Source: an uncultured Myxococcales bacterium (GTDB taxonomy: Bacteria; Myxococcota_A; Bradymonadia; UBA7976; VGTA01). From it: a stretch of 64,000 bases of DNA. The stretch spans positions 1-64,000 of the forward strand of contig CAKZRU010000016.1 of assembly GCA_937146725.1 (NCBI GenBank), read 5' to 3'. Below the pieces are notes generated by a model. That model was given only the letters and a program-made list of their open reading frames with translations. It was not told the origin of the DNA and did not search any database. Positions 49,834 through 60,359 of this stretch are shown in pieces (the first letter of the stretch is position 1; every line of letters begins with the position of its first letter). The position numbers were made by a program, and so were the translations under genes.

Positions 49834-52800
49834 ATGTCCACTCCTCACCTTGGCGAGTTTTTTGCAGCGCTACTTGGATGCGCCATTGAACGTTGTGAAC
49901 GTGGTGATCCGGCTTCGTTACGCTATGAAATCGGTAGATTAGCTTATCTAACCTTTGGTTATTCAGAACGAGACTGGCTAGACCAAGCCTTATTTGAGTC
50001 TGACCTAAATGATGAAACACAAGGCGTACTTTTAGCACAGTTAGACCGTGAGTTAAGTGCATCAAGTCCTGCTTGGCTTGATCGAATTCAACTACGAGCT
50101 TTGATTTTAGGAGTGATCCGCTTAGTGAGAGCTCAGTGGTTTACACGAGAAGAATTACTACGTGAAGTTTGTCACATCTTTAGTCTGTCAGCCGACCAAT
50201 TAGCAACCACAGATTTAAGTAATGTTGCGACCTTAGCTCCTCATCTGTGGATTATGCTTAATAGTCGAGCTCAATTAAGAAGACGTTCTCCCAAAGTGAG
50301 TACAGAGTGGGCACCGATTCCCAAAGAATATACGGCCTTATCTGTGATGGTTTACCAAGAAGACTATTGGCTACTCTTAGTTAGACGCGCCGGCTTAACC
50401 GCTTATTTGGAGTTGACTAGAGCCAGTGATCACATTCGGGCTCAAGAACTAAAAACAAGTTTAGCCGAAAATGTCGGTGGTTGGCTAGAGATCACTCGCT
50501 GTGGTCAAGAAGATGAATGGGTTTGGGCTGAGCATCCAGCACATCTTGATTTATCCTTGTTAACGCGTATGGAACAAGCGCTTACGCCCGAACAAGCAGT
50601 ATTGGTATGCTTACCGATCTTACGTGCATTGAGTGCTTTACATCGAACTCATAGAGTTTGTGGAGCATTAACCCCAAGCTCAATTTTGATCGATAGTGGT
50701 TGCCAAGCAATGCTTGGTAGTCGTCTCGCTTGGTACCCACATATATTTGAATCCCAAATCGAAAGTCTGAGGACTAAGGATTTAACCTATTGGAGCCCAG
50801 AACGTTTTTCAGATTTCGCTCTACCAACCCCACAGTCAGACATGTGGGCCTTTGGTCTTATTTTATATCAACTATTATGCGGCGACCTTCCGTGGCGGCA
50901 ACAGCAAAAGGTGCCTGAGTTAATTAAATATATTAAGCAATTTGATCATACTGAGGCCCTAAAAAGAGTTCCGGAATCCTTACGTTCGTTCTTAGCCCGT
51001 TGCTTGACACCTGACCTTGATCATCGCTGGTCACATGCAACTCAAGCCTTGGAAGCTCTGTCGGATGTGGCAGAGCTAACCAGCCCTCTGCTTAAAGGGC
51101 AGCGCTTAAGTGAACAGTGGACTGTACTTATGGAAGTTGATGGTCCACAACGCTTTATCGAAGAAACTGCAATTATCCCAACGTATGAGCCAGAGGAAGA
51201 TTTAGCTCGCTTTGTGCAAGTTCGTATCGATCTAGATGATTTAGCTTCTCCACATATTGATGCACTCACTCTAAAGCCCTTATTTCCCAAACTTAAAAGC
51301 TTGCATGAGCGTTGGTGGTCAAATCATGCACTTATGCAAGAGACTCAAAATCAACAATCTTCATCACTTGAGTCCTTTAGACTGAGCTTAAGTAATATTG
51401 CGCCAGAGTTTTTATTTGAGCAACTTACCTTACTGAGTCAACAAAAAGAGTCTCTCGAGTTACGTTTCCAAGATCGTGTGAAGCGCTTAGTTAGAGAACG
51501 AGAGATGATTCGTGAAGAAGTGAGGCAACATACCAAAGAGACCTTGCTTAGTTTATGGCAAGAGTTAGGTTTACCCGAGGATCTGATCCCTAATTTATCT
51601 CTTGAGGCAGCAGCTAACCGTGGTGCTAAACGCACTGCTTTAGCAAGCATACCGCGTGCTCAAGCCAATCCCAATGCCTTACTGACCCCGTCAAGCCCAG
51701 AATTAAACTCTGACGATAAGAATGCACCTAAAGAACAAGCTAATGTCCAAGTGCAAGAGGTCAACAAGCAAGAAAAGTTGATGCAGACTGAGTCAAAGCG
51801 AAACTTAAACAAGACAGCAATAGAGTTTGCGATTGCTGAAGAGCAGGTAGAACAGTCTAAGTTCATGCAAGAACTAAGTGAGGGTGAAAGCGGTCTACAA
51901 GGTGAATATAACTCAGTAGACCGTATAGCAAAAATGAGTTTAAGCCCCCAAGAGTTGAGCGTAGCCGAAGCCGCGCTTCGAGAAGAGATTTTCTCTACTC
52001 CTCCTATGGAAAGGCTTGAGAAACTCAGTGAATTAGGAGCCTTAAAAAGGGAAATCGAACTGTCACAGCCTATGCTCGCCATAAGCCCTCCGCCTCCTGA
52101 GTGGAGTCAGCCCCCTCAATGGGATGCCCCTCCGGCTGTGGTTTCTATCGCTCCGCAAGAAGAACAAAACTTGGCTGATTTAATCGACATTGGTGCAATA
52201 GAGGCTGGCGACCAGTTACAAGAGCCCAACAACTTACAAGAGCTCAACGACTTGCAAGAATTCCAAAACTCTCAAGAAGCCCAAAACTTGCAAAACTCAC
52301 CAAATAGAGAACTAAAACTATCTGACTTGCCCGGTCCTGCTGAACTACATCATAACGCTAATTCTCAACCAATCGAATTAGATTTGTCAGATAGTGATGT
52401 AAATGCCTTTGATAATATTGAAGAAGCAGAAGTTGATAACTTAATTGATGAATTAGAATTAGAGTTAGCAAACTCAATATCTCCTGATGAGAAGCTAGAT
52501 AATGCACCAATAGATGAGATCAGTATGGGGACGGAAATGCTAGATCCTGTTTCTTCAACTTGGGAACCTCTAATCATTGATGACTTTGATGAATATGAGG
52601 TTCTTGATGAGTATGAAATTCTTGATGAACTCACGTCTCAAACGCTTTCGGATATGCTTGCACCCGAGCAGAAAGATCATCAGATTGCTGATGAAGACTT
52701 AAACCAAGTCCAAGTGACTCCTCCACCAATTCCCCAACAAGCCACACAAGTTATGAATGACTTACAGCATGAGCTTGTAACGAGTGAAATTGTGACGAGT

Positions 52801-53085
52801 GAGACTATAACGAGTGAAATTGTGACGAGTGAGACCTTACATGATGAAATTAGCTCAGCAATTACTCTTTTGGGCGCTGAGCCAACTACAGAATTAACGA
52901 CTGAGATCACGGTTGACACAGAAAATATTTCTGACCTACAGCAAGAAGCGCAAAGTAGCGAAGGAACTCAAACTAATGCAGAAGCTCAATCTACAGAAGC
53001 TCAATCTGCAGAAGCTCAATCTGCAGAAGCTCAAACTAATGCAGAAGCTCAATCTACAGAAGCTCAATCTGAAGGAGATGCATAA
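49834..53085 (+). CDS. Pseudokinase-like protein with coiled coil and acidic repeat tail (paralog 1)
   Basis: Kinase C-lobe features DLTYWSPERFSDFALPTPQSDMWAFGLILYQLLCGDLPW, but the HRD-loop equivalent reads HRVCGALTPSSILID and there is no DFG. Start at ATG 49834 after AAAGGGA. Confidence 0.78.
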   Translation: MSTPHLGEFFAALLGCAIERCERGDPASLRYEIGRLAYLTFGYSERDWLDQALFESDLNDETQGVLLAQLDRELSASSPAWLDRIQLRALILGVIRLVRAQWFTREELLREVCHIFSLSADQLATTDLSNVATLAPHLWIMLNSRAQLRRRSPKVSTEWAPIPKEYTALSVMVYQEDYWLLLVRRAGLTAYLELTRASDHIRAQELKTSLAENVGGWLEITRCGQEDEWVWAEHPAHLDLSLLTRMEQALTPEQAVLVCLPILRALSALHRTHRVCGALTPSSILIDSGCQAMLGSRLAWYPHIFESQIESLRTKDLTYWSPERFSDFALPTPQSDMWAFGLILYQLLCGDLPWRQQQKVPELIKYIKQFDHTEALKRVPESLRSFLARCLTPDLDHRWSHATQALEALSDVAELTSPLLKGQRLSEQWTVLMEVDGPQRFIEETAIIPTYEPEEDLARFVQVRIDLDDLASPHIDALTLKPLFPKLKSLHERWWSNHALMQETQNQQSSSLESFRLSLSNIAPEFLFEQLTLLSQQKESLELRFQDRVKRLVREREMIREEVRQHTKETLLSLWQELGLPEDLIPNLSLEAAANRGAKRTALASIPRAQANPNALLTPSSPELNSDDKNAPKEQANVQVQEVNKQEKLMQTESKRNLNKTAIEFAIAEEQVEQSKFMQELSEGESGLQGEYNSVDRIAKMSLSPQELSVAEAALREEIFSTPPMERLEKLSELGALKREIELSQPMLAISPPPPEWSQPPQWDAPPAVVSIAPQEEQNLADLIDIGAIEAGDQLQEPNNLQELNDLQEFQNSQEAQNLQNSPNRELKLSDLPGPAELHHNANSQPIELDLSDSDVNAFDNIEEAEVDNLIDELELELANSISPDEKLDNAPIDEISMGTEMLDPVSSTWEPLIIDDFDEYEVLDEYEILDELTSQTLSDMLAPEQKDHQIADEDLNQVQVTPPPIPQQATQVMNDLQHELVTSEIVTSETITSEIVTSETLHDEISSAITLLGAEPTTELTTEITVDTENISDLQQEAQSSEGTQTNAEAQSTEAQSAEAQSAEAQTNAEAQSTEAQSEGDA
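52971..53071 (+). repeat. 15-bp tandem repeats (GCAGAAGCTCAATCT) encoding EAQSx
   Basis: Read directly; encodes NAEAQSTEAQSAEAQSAEAQTNAEAQSTEAQSE. Confidence 0.9.
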
Positions 53086-56000
53086 TGACTGAGAATCTTT
53101 TGTCTATCGCATCCATAGATCAGTCTTCGGCTATCCCCTATCAACTTCAAAACACACTCTTCAAGATTGGGCGCTTTGTACTAGAACAAGGAACACATCA
53201 GGACCATAGTAGCTTTGCACTGTCTTTTATCAGTCGCTATTATCAAGCCTTAAACTTGTGGCCTTTAGAGTTTACTGAGCGTCTCTTTGAGCATGCCAAA
53301 GAATTAAATGCGCAAGATCGAGTGGCTTTAGGACAAACGCTTTCTAATCAGCTCAGACCTTGGCTTCCTCCACATATTGACGAATTAAAGATTGCTGATT
53401 TTTTTAGAAGCGTCTGTCTAGTGTTAGACCAATGTGACGGTAATCTTTTGACCTTGCTTTCGGCTTTTAATGAAGAAATCCTAAGTCCAATTAAAACAAG
53501 GCTGAATCCTAGAAAACTTATTGAAGTTGAAGAACGAATGGGGACGGCATTATATTTGGCGATTCTTGAGCTTACAGAAGAAGCCCCCAGCCATTTTATC
53601 CCTAAAAGTCGATGGCCACAGATTTCGGAGTATACTCTTTTACAAAGTTTAGCACCCATCAACGATGTTTTTCCTTTTGTCGCTCTAAGAAATAGTGATC
53701 ATTTACGTTGCACTTTATATATCAGCGATCAACCGATTCACTTGTTACCTAATATTGAACTCAGTGAATGGCCAATTCATTGTGTACAGCCCCTAGAAAG
53801 TGGTCGTAGTGAAGTTAAGCAGAGTCAAACGACTCAACAAGAGTCTCGCGAGCTTTATTGGACTAGTCTTCCGGCAACCGGCCCCATTAGACTCACAGAG
53901 CTTTTACCATTTACTGATATTTACACAGCGCTCTACATAGGTGAACAGCTTCTTGAAACCTTAGGCGCTTTACATCAACTTGGTATTTCTTTTAGAAGCC
54001 TTAGCCCAAATGAAGTAGTGGTCGATCATCGATTCCAACTTCAATTATTGCCTTTTTTGGAATATCAAACACGCGATCGAGCATGGGCTGGAGATAGTAC
54101 GCTTAGAGTATCAGATTTCAATTCCATTTATATAAGTCCAGAGCAACGCCTTGGCCAAAAAGGTGATTTACGATCTGACCTGTGGTCATTTGGGGCAATC
54201 TTTTATGAACTTGTGATGAAAACGCCTTTGATTCAGAACTCATCATTAGTTGGATTGTCTGAGCTCGATTCTACCAGTGGTATTATGCCCTTGGGTGATG
54301 ATTTTACCAACAATCTAAAATTGATTGTTAAACGCTGTTTACATCCCAATCCAGACCATCGTTGGTCAGATGCACAACGAGTTTTAGAAAATTATCGACC
54401 TATCGCCAATGAAGTTCGGCAGACTTTAAAGAGTCGCGGTAGAAGCGCACAGTGGACAAGAGTGATTGGTGAAGGTGTACTTAGGTCATTTATCGATCAA
54501 AATATTCATGCGCCACCTCATCCGGTAAATCCTTCATTCTTCTCCTTCTTAGAAAATCAAGAAATTCCATTGAGTACCGCCGAAGACCCAAGTGCCTTAC
54601 TCACAACAATCTTTGCTCAAGAAGAAGCCTTAAATGAAGATATCGGAAAGTGGAGCATTTTATTAGATGAAGCCGAGCAGGCGCAAAGAGCCTTAATCTT
54701 AAGAATTAAAGATGAAGTTCCTGCAATCACCTATGAGCACTTAGAAGACCTCGTTGAAGAAAAGGTCTTAATCAAAGAAGCCTTGTTACAAGCTGAAAGT
54801 AAAATTGCCTTCTTTGAGCGACGGCGTCCCAAGCTTTTTGCTTTAGCATTGGAACGCTTTATTGAAGACTCTGAACTCAACCTTGATCTCCAAGAGCTTC
54901 TTAACTTGGATTGGTCCACAGTCGATTCATTGCCTGATGATGGAAACGATCAGGAGGGGGGGCCGATTGACTTAAATGAAGATCAGTCTGATTTTGATGA
55001 TTTAGATCAAGATTTTGCCGATGAAGCGAATGAACAAGAACTGCTACTTGATGAACTTGAAGCGCAAAGTGTAAAGATCTCTGAAGACAGTTTACAGATT
55101 GATGAGTTGGAAGCTCTTGATGATTTAGAGCAACCCGATGAAGATGAGAAGCTTACGCGGCAACAAGCTGAGTCGGTATCACAGAGCCTGCAAGAGATAG
55201 AGCCACAAGAGATAGAACCACAAGAGATAGAACCACTAGAAATTGCTTCTCATCCTCACAAAAGTGATGAGAATGATTTACTTGAAGCTCTAATCGATTC
55301 TGTCACAGCTGCAGACTCGCTCTCAACCAAAGAAGTTGTCATCGAAGAAGCTGGCCATGAACCTTCTGATCAAGATGTTATAGGGGTTGAAGCCAATGAG
55401 CAAGACTCACTGCCTTCTCAAGACTCACTGCCTTCTCAAGAGCGAATCACGATTGAAGTCGCTGAAGTTAGTGCAGAGTTGATTGAGAATAGTGTGGTCA
55501 ATGAGAGTGATGCTTCTGGCTTGCCTTTTGATTTAAATCAAGGTTCTGATATCATTGATGATTTGAAGCAAGGTGTACTATCCGATCATGATTTGAACTC
55601 AGAATTAGTCTCTAGTCCTCATCATGAAGATCAGAATCTTTTGAATGAAAGCTTGGCCGAAGCTTTAGAAGATGAGTTTCAAGAGCCAAGTCCATTAGAA
55701 GAGCCAAGTCCATTAGAGGAACCAAGTCCATTAGAAGAACCAAGTCCATTAGAAATTGCAAATCCGGATGTTGCGACAATAAAAGCAACGATCGACAGTG
55801 CGGCGATTAAAGGCATAGAGGATTTTGCTGACCTTAGCATTTTAGAGAGAGATCAATTACCCGAAGAAGAAGCGCTTACTGATGACTTTGACTTTGGTGA
55901 CTTGACCGGTATTGAAGACTTACCGGAAAATGAACAGCAAGATTCATTGTTTGGTAGATTGGGCATAAATGACCCCTTACGACAAATGGACTCTTATGCA

Positions 56001-56708
56001 TTGAACAAAGATCATGACCTTGTTGTAGACCATAATCTAGAACAGAGATCAGATGACTTGGATGTGTCTGAGTCTGATTTTATGGAAGTCTCCATAGACA
56101 CGCAGAGCATAGAATATAAAGAGGAGGATGCACTGTTTACCTCAGCTCCTCTTCCACTATATTCTGATGACCTCAGCTTAGATATGAGCGTTGAAGAGTC
56201 TGAGCCAGAGCCAGCATTGCATACAGAATCAGTGAATCTGCTTGAGAATGAGCAACTTACTGATGAAGATAAAAGTGATGGTGTTGATAGTGTTCTCGAG
56301 CCGGAATCAACTCTAGAACCCTCAATGGTGATTTCAAAGGAATCTATTGCAGCTGCCTCTGTGGAGCTTCCCAATGAAGAGATGCTCCAATCACTCAGCC
56401 AACTCATCGAGTTAGAGGCAGAGGGTGCGAGAAAGCAGGTGATTATGACACCACTTCCACAGGTTTTATCTATGACCACAGATGAGCGCAGGCAACTTGT
56501 CGATTTATATGAGCGTTATGTAAAACTCAAAAAGGTGTATAATGATGCGCCAGATGAAAACCTAAACTTCGAAGACTTTAGAAAAGAAATCGATTTGGCA
56601 CGAGAGATGGCCGTTGAAGTTCATGGCTGGGAAGCTGTGAGATTTACGGTGAAGGTGAAGGATGGCAAAGTGGTACTTAAGGCCAAAAAAGCGCTGGTTT
56701 CCACTTAA
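53085..56708 (+). CDS. Pseudokinase-like protein with acidic repeat tail and MXAN_5187-like C-terminus (paralog 2)
   Basis: VSDFNSIYISPEQRLGQKGDLRSDLWSFGAIFYELVM, with degenerate catalytic loop SFRSLSPNEVVVD; C-terminal LYERYVKLKKVYNDAPDENLNFEDFRKEIDLAREMAVEVHGWEAVRFTVKVKDGKVVLKAKK. TAATG overlap with upstream gene. Confidence 0.78.
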   Translation: MTENLLSIASIDQSSAIPYQLQNTLFKIGRFVLEQGTHQDHSSFALSFISRYYQALNLWPLEFTERLFEHAKELNAQDRVALGQTLSNQLRPWLPPHIDELKIADFFRSVCLVLDQCDGNLLTLLSAFNEEILSPIKTRLNPRKLIEVEERMGTALYLAILELTEEAPSHFIPKSRWPQISEYTLLQSLAPINDVFPFVALRNSDHLRCTLYISDQPIHLLPNIELSEWPIHCVQPLESGRSEVKQSQTTQQESRELYWTSLPATGPIRLTELLPFTDIYTALYIGEQLLETLGALHQLGISFRSLSPNEVVVDHRFQLQLLPFLEYQTRDRAWAGDSTLRVSDFNSIYISPEQRLGQKGDLRSDLWSFGAIFYELVMKTPLIQNSSLVGLSELDSTSGIMPLGDDFTNNLKLIVKRCLHPNPDHRWSDAQRVLENYRPIANEVRQTLKSRGRSAQWTRVIGEGVLRSFIDQNIHAPPHPVNPSFFSFLENQEIPLSTAEDPSALLTTIFAQEEALNEDIGKWSILLDEAEQAQRALILRIKDEVPAITYEHLEDLVEEKVLIKEALLQAESKIAFFERRRPKLFALALERFIEDSELNLDLQELLNLDWSTVDSLPDDGNDQEGGPIDLNEDQSDFDDLDQDFADEANEQELLLDELEAQSVKISEDSLQIDELEALDDLEQPDEDEKLTRQQAESVSQSLQEIEPQEIEPQEIEPLEIASHPHKSDENDLLEALIDSVTAADSLSTKEVVIEEAGHEPSDQDVIGVEANEQDSLPSQDSLPSQERITIEVAEVSAELIENSVVNESDASGLPFDLNQGSDIIDDLKQGVLSDHDLNSELVSSPHHEDQNLLNESLAEALEDEFQEPSPLEEPSPLEEPSPLEEPSPLEIANPDVATIKATIDSAAIKGIEDFADLSILERDQLPEEEALTDDFDFGDLTGIEDLPENEQQDSLFGRLGINDPLRQMDSYALNKDHDLVVDHNLEQRSDDLDVSESDFMEVSIDTQSIEYKEEDALFTSAPLPLYSDDLSLDMSVEESEPEPALHTESVNLLENEQLTDEDKSDGVDSVLEPESTLEPSMVISKESIAAASVELPNEEMLQSLSQLIELEAEGARKQVIMTPLPQVLSMTTDERRQLVDLYERYVKLKKVYNDAPDENLNFEDFRKEIDLAREMAVEVHGWEAVRFTVKVKDGKVVLKAKKALVST
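55683..55754 (+). repeat. Four 18-bp tandem units (GAGCCAAGTCCATTAGAA) encoding EPSPLE
   Basis: Read directly from sequence. Confidence 0.9.
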
Positions 56709-56840
56709 GACTCTCTAAAGTATGCCGTAAATCATATAGCCTAGTAATTTTAGCCTAGCATTTAACGATAGCATTCGACTAAAGAGCTAAGTCATGCTAG
56801 ATTATTAGATGAGTATAAACTTTAGAGACGAGGTGTAACT

Positions 56841-58445
56841 ATGCCATCTGATTACGGTTATCCAATTCCTCCTTCAGGTCAACGACCTCAAATGTATAAT
56901 CGGGTCGCCTTAGAAGAACCTAAGGAACTGATTAGAGCTGAAGAAGATCAATATCTGAAGCAATCTGGTATTGAACAGATCAAAGCCAAGGTTGTCACTC
57001 AAAGCCGAGAGATTCTTGATAATCGCTTCAGCGAAAGTCAAGTTGATCGCTTTAGAGGAAATACTGAAGGACGAAATCTCAAGGAAATTCCACCAAGTCT
57101 TCCAATTTCTCGTTTACCTAACCAAGTTCAAGCGTTTAATCCATTGACTGCTCGCTCATCGAACATTAGTACCTTCAGTATGGCAGAATCGGCAGCAGCA
57201 GGAATGACTCAGGTTCGACCTGATGTGAATACCGGTTCTGCTGTTAGACCATCGGCAGATGAGAATCTTGCTCAAATGAAAGAGAGTATAGAAGCGCGTC
57301 AAGAAATTAGAGAGCAGCAACTAGAGCAGCTTCCGTCGATCAATGGAAGCGGTGAAATTGCCGCTAGATTTGATGCGATTGAAGAACAAATTCGACAGCG
57401 TGCTCTCGATGAGTTTACTGATCTTAGGCCAGGTGGTCCAGAGTCAGAACGGGTCTCACTTGAGAATGCCCAAGTTAAGCAAGATTATCGTGAAGACTTT
57501 ATAGAAGATCAAAAACGTGATTTAAATCTTGAAAATGCTGTTTTTGAGCAACGACAATTTGAGCAGGTACAGCAAGATGAACAAGTTGTTGATCGTCAGC
57601 AAGAGGTGCAGCGCAATGAACTGATTGCAAATGAAGCAGTGGCGCAAGAGCGTCAAGTCACTCAGCAAAATGATGATGAGCGTTCAGCTGAAGCACCGAT
57701 CGCTAAAGAGCCAGGGGCACCAACAAATACTCGCGGCGAACCATTAAACTCAGAGGAACAACGCGAAGTACAACGGTTGGAACGTAGGGATTTAGAGGTT
57801 AAAAATCACGAGCAAGCTCATGCTCGAGCAGGCGGTTCTAATATTCGAGGCGGGATTGAGCTTTCATATACCACCGGTCCTGATGGACGACGTTATGCGA
57901 CCGATGGTGAAGTTAATATAGACCTCAGTTCAGAACGATCTCCACAAGCAACTGTCAATAAAATGCGACAAGTTCAAAGAGCTGCTTTAGCGCCAGCAAA
58001 TCCATCGGGAGCTGATCGAGCAGTCGCTTCTTTGGCCGCTCGTCGTGAACTAGAAGCTCAAGCTGAAATACAAGAACTGCAAGCTCGTGACCAAGAGATG
58101 AGAGCCAGAGAGCAAATGGCTGGAGAGCCAGCCAAACAAGAGGCATCTAATGAGCAAGCCGGTAAAGTTGAAGTGAGAGAAAATGTAGACCACATTGCTG
58201 GTGCTCAATCTGTGATTCCAGACCCAAGCTTTACGCCTAGAAGCTCAGGGATTGAACAACAGTCTTTGGAAGCATATGAAGCAAGTTATCCAATGTCAGC
58301 ACCTAAAGATACCTCTAGACCGGTTTCGGCACCAAGTAAGAAGTTTGCTATGGGTGAATTAAATGCACCGCCAGCTTCACCAAGGTCAGAAACACCATCA
58401 GCTCAATATGATGAAGCGATTGAAAAGGCTCTTGAAAGTTATTAA
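56841..58445 (+). CDS. SprA-related family protein (putative HExxH metalloprotease)
   Basis: NSEEQREVQRLERRDLEVKNHEQAHARAGGSNIRGGIELSYTTGPDGRRYATDGEVNIDLSSERSPQATVNKMRQVQRAALAPANPSGADRAVASLA. Confidence 0.85.
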   Translation: MPSDYGYPIPPSGQRPQMYNRVALEEPKELIRAEEDQYLKQSGIEQIKAKVVTQSREILDNRFSESQVDRFRGNTEGRNLKEIPPSLPISRLPNQVQAFNPLTARSSNISTFSMAESAAAGMTQVRPDVNTGSAVRPSADENLAQMKESIEARQEIREQQLEQLPSINGSGEIAARFDAIEEQIRQRALDEFTDLRPGGPESERVSLENAQVKQDYREDFIEDQKRDLNLENAVFEQRQFEQVQQDEQVVDRQQEVQRNELIANEAVAQERQVTQQNDDERSAEAPIAKEPGAPTNTRGEPLNSEEQREVQRLERRDLEVKNHEQAHARAGGSNIRGGIELSYTTGPDGRRYATDGEVNIDLSSERSPQATVNKMRQVQRAALAPANPSGADRAVASLAARRELEAQAEIQELQARDQEMRAREQMAGEPAKQEASNEQAGKVEVRENVDHIAGAQSVIPDPSFTPRSSGIEQQSLEAYEASYPMSAPKDTSRPVSAPSKKFAMGELNAPPASPRSETPSAQYDEAIEKALESY

Positions 58446-58554
58446 ATCCCTGACTGAAACAAACTTAATCAAGCATGATGAGCGCCTAATCACAAGAAAG
58501 CTCAACCCAATGCTCTAGTTTTAGTTTATTTTTTGTCCAAGCTATGTTTGATCT

Positions 58555-58571
58555 CTTGATGAATCATCAAG
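58555..58571. promoter_or_regulatory. Perfect 8-bp inverted repeat (possible operator) upstream of glnS
   Basis: CTTGATGA-A-TCATCAAG. Confidence 0.35.
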
Positions 58572-58665
58572 TCTATTTTCATTTCAGTTTGAGAGCGCTC
58601 AGCTTTTTGGTAATCTGTGCGCTAATCCTCATAGATGACTTATTAGATAAGCTAGGAAAAGAGTA

Positions 58666-60348
58666 ATGAGCGAAGTAGAGCATCCGGTTAATTTTGTGGA
58701 AGAGATCATTAGAACAGATCTTGCTGAGGGAAAAAATGATGGGCGTTTAATGACCCGCTTTCCTCCGGAGCCTAATGGGTATTTACATATTGGGCATGCT
58801 AAATCGATCTGTTTAAACTTTGGCTTGGCCAAAAAACTAAACGGACAATGTAACTTACGTTTAGATGATACCAATCCTTCAAAAGAAGAAACAGAGTATG
58901 TCGAGTCTATTAAAGCTGATGTCAAATGGTTAGGCTTTGATTGGGGAGATGGACTTTATTTTGCTTCTGATTATTTTACCAAGCTCTATGAGATGGCGGT
59001 TCAGCTGATCAAGTCTGGCAAGGCGTATGTGGATAGTTTAAGCCCTGAAGAAATTAGAGAATACCGTGGTGACTTTCACACGCCAGGACGCCCTAGTCCG
59101 TATCGCGAACGGAGCATAGAGGAAAATCTAGATTTATTTGAGCGCATGAAGGCCGGTGAGTTTAAAGAGGGTGAGCATGTTTTAAGAGCTAAGATTGACA
59201 TGAGCTCAGCTAATCTTAATTTCCGTGATCCACCTATGTATCGTATTCTTCATGCTCATCACCATCGCACCGGCAATGAGTGGTGTATTTATCCAATGTA
59301 TGACTTTGCTCATGGTCTATCTGATGCGATTGAAGGTGTGACGCACTCGATTTGTACCCTTGAGTTTGAAGACCATCGACCATTGTATGATTGGTTTTTG
59401 GAAGCGGTAGGCTATCAAGAGTCAAACCGTCCTCATCAATATGAGTTTTCAAGATTAAATCTAACTTACACTGTGATGAGTAAGCGTAAGCTCCAACGCT
59501 TGGTTTTTGACCAGCATGTCGAGGGTTGGAATGATCCCCGTATGCCTACGATTGCTGGCCTTCGTCGACGTGGCTATCCGGCCGCATCTATACGAAACTT
59601 CTGTGAGCGCATCGGTGTGACCAAAAATCATGGCGTGATCGATGTTGGGCATCTAGAGCATGCTGTACGCGATGAACTGAATGCAAGCTCGCCAAGATTA
59701 ATGGCTGTTCTGAAACCTTTAAAGGTGGTGATTACCAATTTTCCTGATGGTCATGTGGAAAGCTTTGAAGCGCCCTTATACCCAAGTGATGAAAGCTTTG
59801 GCTCACGTATCTTGCACCTGACCAAAGAAATCTATATTGAGCAAGATGACTTTATGGAAGAAGCGCCTAAAAAGTGGTTTCGCTTGTCACCCAATAAAGA
59901 GGTTCGATTGCGTTATGCTTGCCTAATCACCTGCCATGATGTGGTCAAGGATGAGCAGGGCAATATTACTGAGCTACATTGTACTTGGGATCCAAACTCT
60001 AAGGGGGGAACGCCGGCTGATGGACGCAAGGTAAAGGGTACTTTGCATTGGGTATCAGCGGACAAAGGGGTCAAGGCTTCAGTTAAGCTGTATGATCGTC
60101 TGTTTAATGCTCTTAACCCTGGTAAGGGCAAAGATGACTTTATTGAGGATCTCAATCCAAACTCTCTAGAGATGATTTCCAACGCTGTACTAGAGCCGGA
60201 ATTAATGAATATTGAAGCGGGTAAAACAGTGCAGTTTGAACGTTTAGGCTATTTTACAGCGGATTCGGTGGATTCGGTGCCCGGTACTCCGACCTTCCAT
60301 CGAACAATTACTCTAAAAGATTCATGGGCGAAATTAGCTAAAAAGTAA
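58666..60348 (+). CDS. glnS: Glutaminyl-tRNA synthetase
   Basis: [67 protein letters not shown] (MSK-type). Confidence 0.96.
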   Translation: MSEVEHPVNFVEEIIRTDLAEGKNDGRLMTRFPPEPNGYLHIGHAKSICLNFGLAKKLNGQCNLRLDDTNPSKEETEYVESIKADVKWLGFDWGDGLYFASDYFTKLYEMAVQLIKSGKAYVDSLSPEEIREYRGDFHTPGRPSPYRERSIEENLDLFERMKAGEFKEGEHVLRAKIDMSSANLNFRDPPMYRILHAHHHRTGNEWCIYPMYDFAHGLSDAIEGVTHSICTLEFEDHRPLYDWFLEAVGYQESNRPHQYEFSRLNLTYTVMSKRKLQRLVFDQHVEGWNDPRMPTIAGLRRRGYPAASIRNFCERIGVTKNHGVIDVGHLEHAVRDELNASSPRLMAVLKPLKVVITNFPDGHVESFEAPLYPSDESFGSRILHLTKEIYIEQDDFMEEAPKKWFRLSPNKEVRLRYACLITCHDVVKDEQGNITELHCTWDPNSKGGTPADGRKVKGTLHWVSADKGVKASVKLYDRLFNALNPGKGKDDFIEDLNPNSLEMISNAVLEPELMNIEAGKTVQFERLGYFTADSVDSVPGTPTFHRTITLKDSWAKLAKK

Positions 60349-60359
60349 AACTAAGGGGT

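Noticed and set aside
51042-56479. Several Ser-rich minus-strand ORFs inside the pseudokinase genes
   Set aside because: Antisense of Glu/Asp/Gln-rich codons commonly gives Ser-rich open frames; no independent coding evidence.
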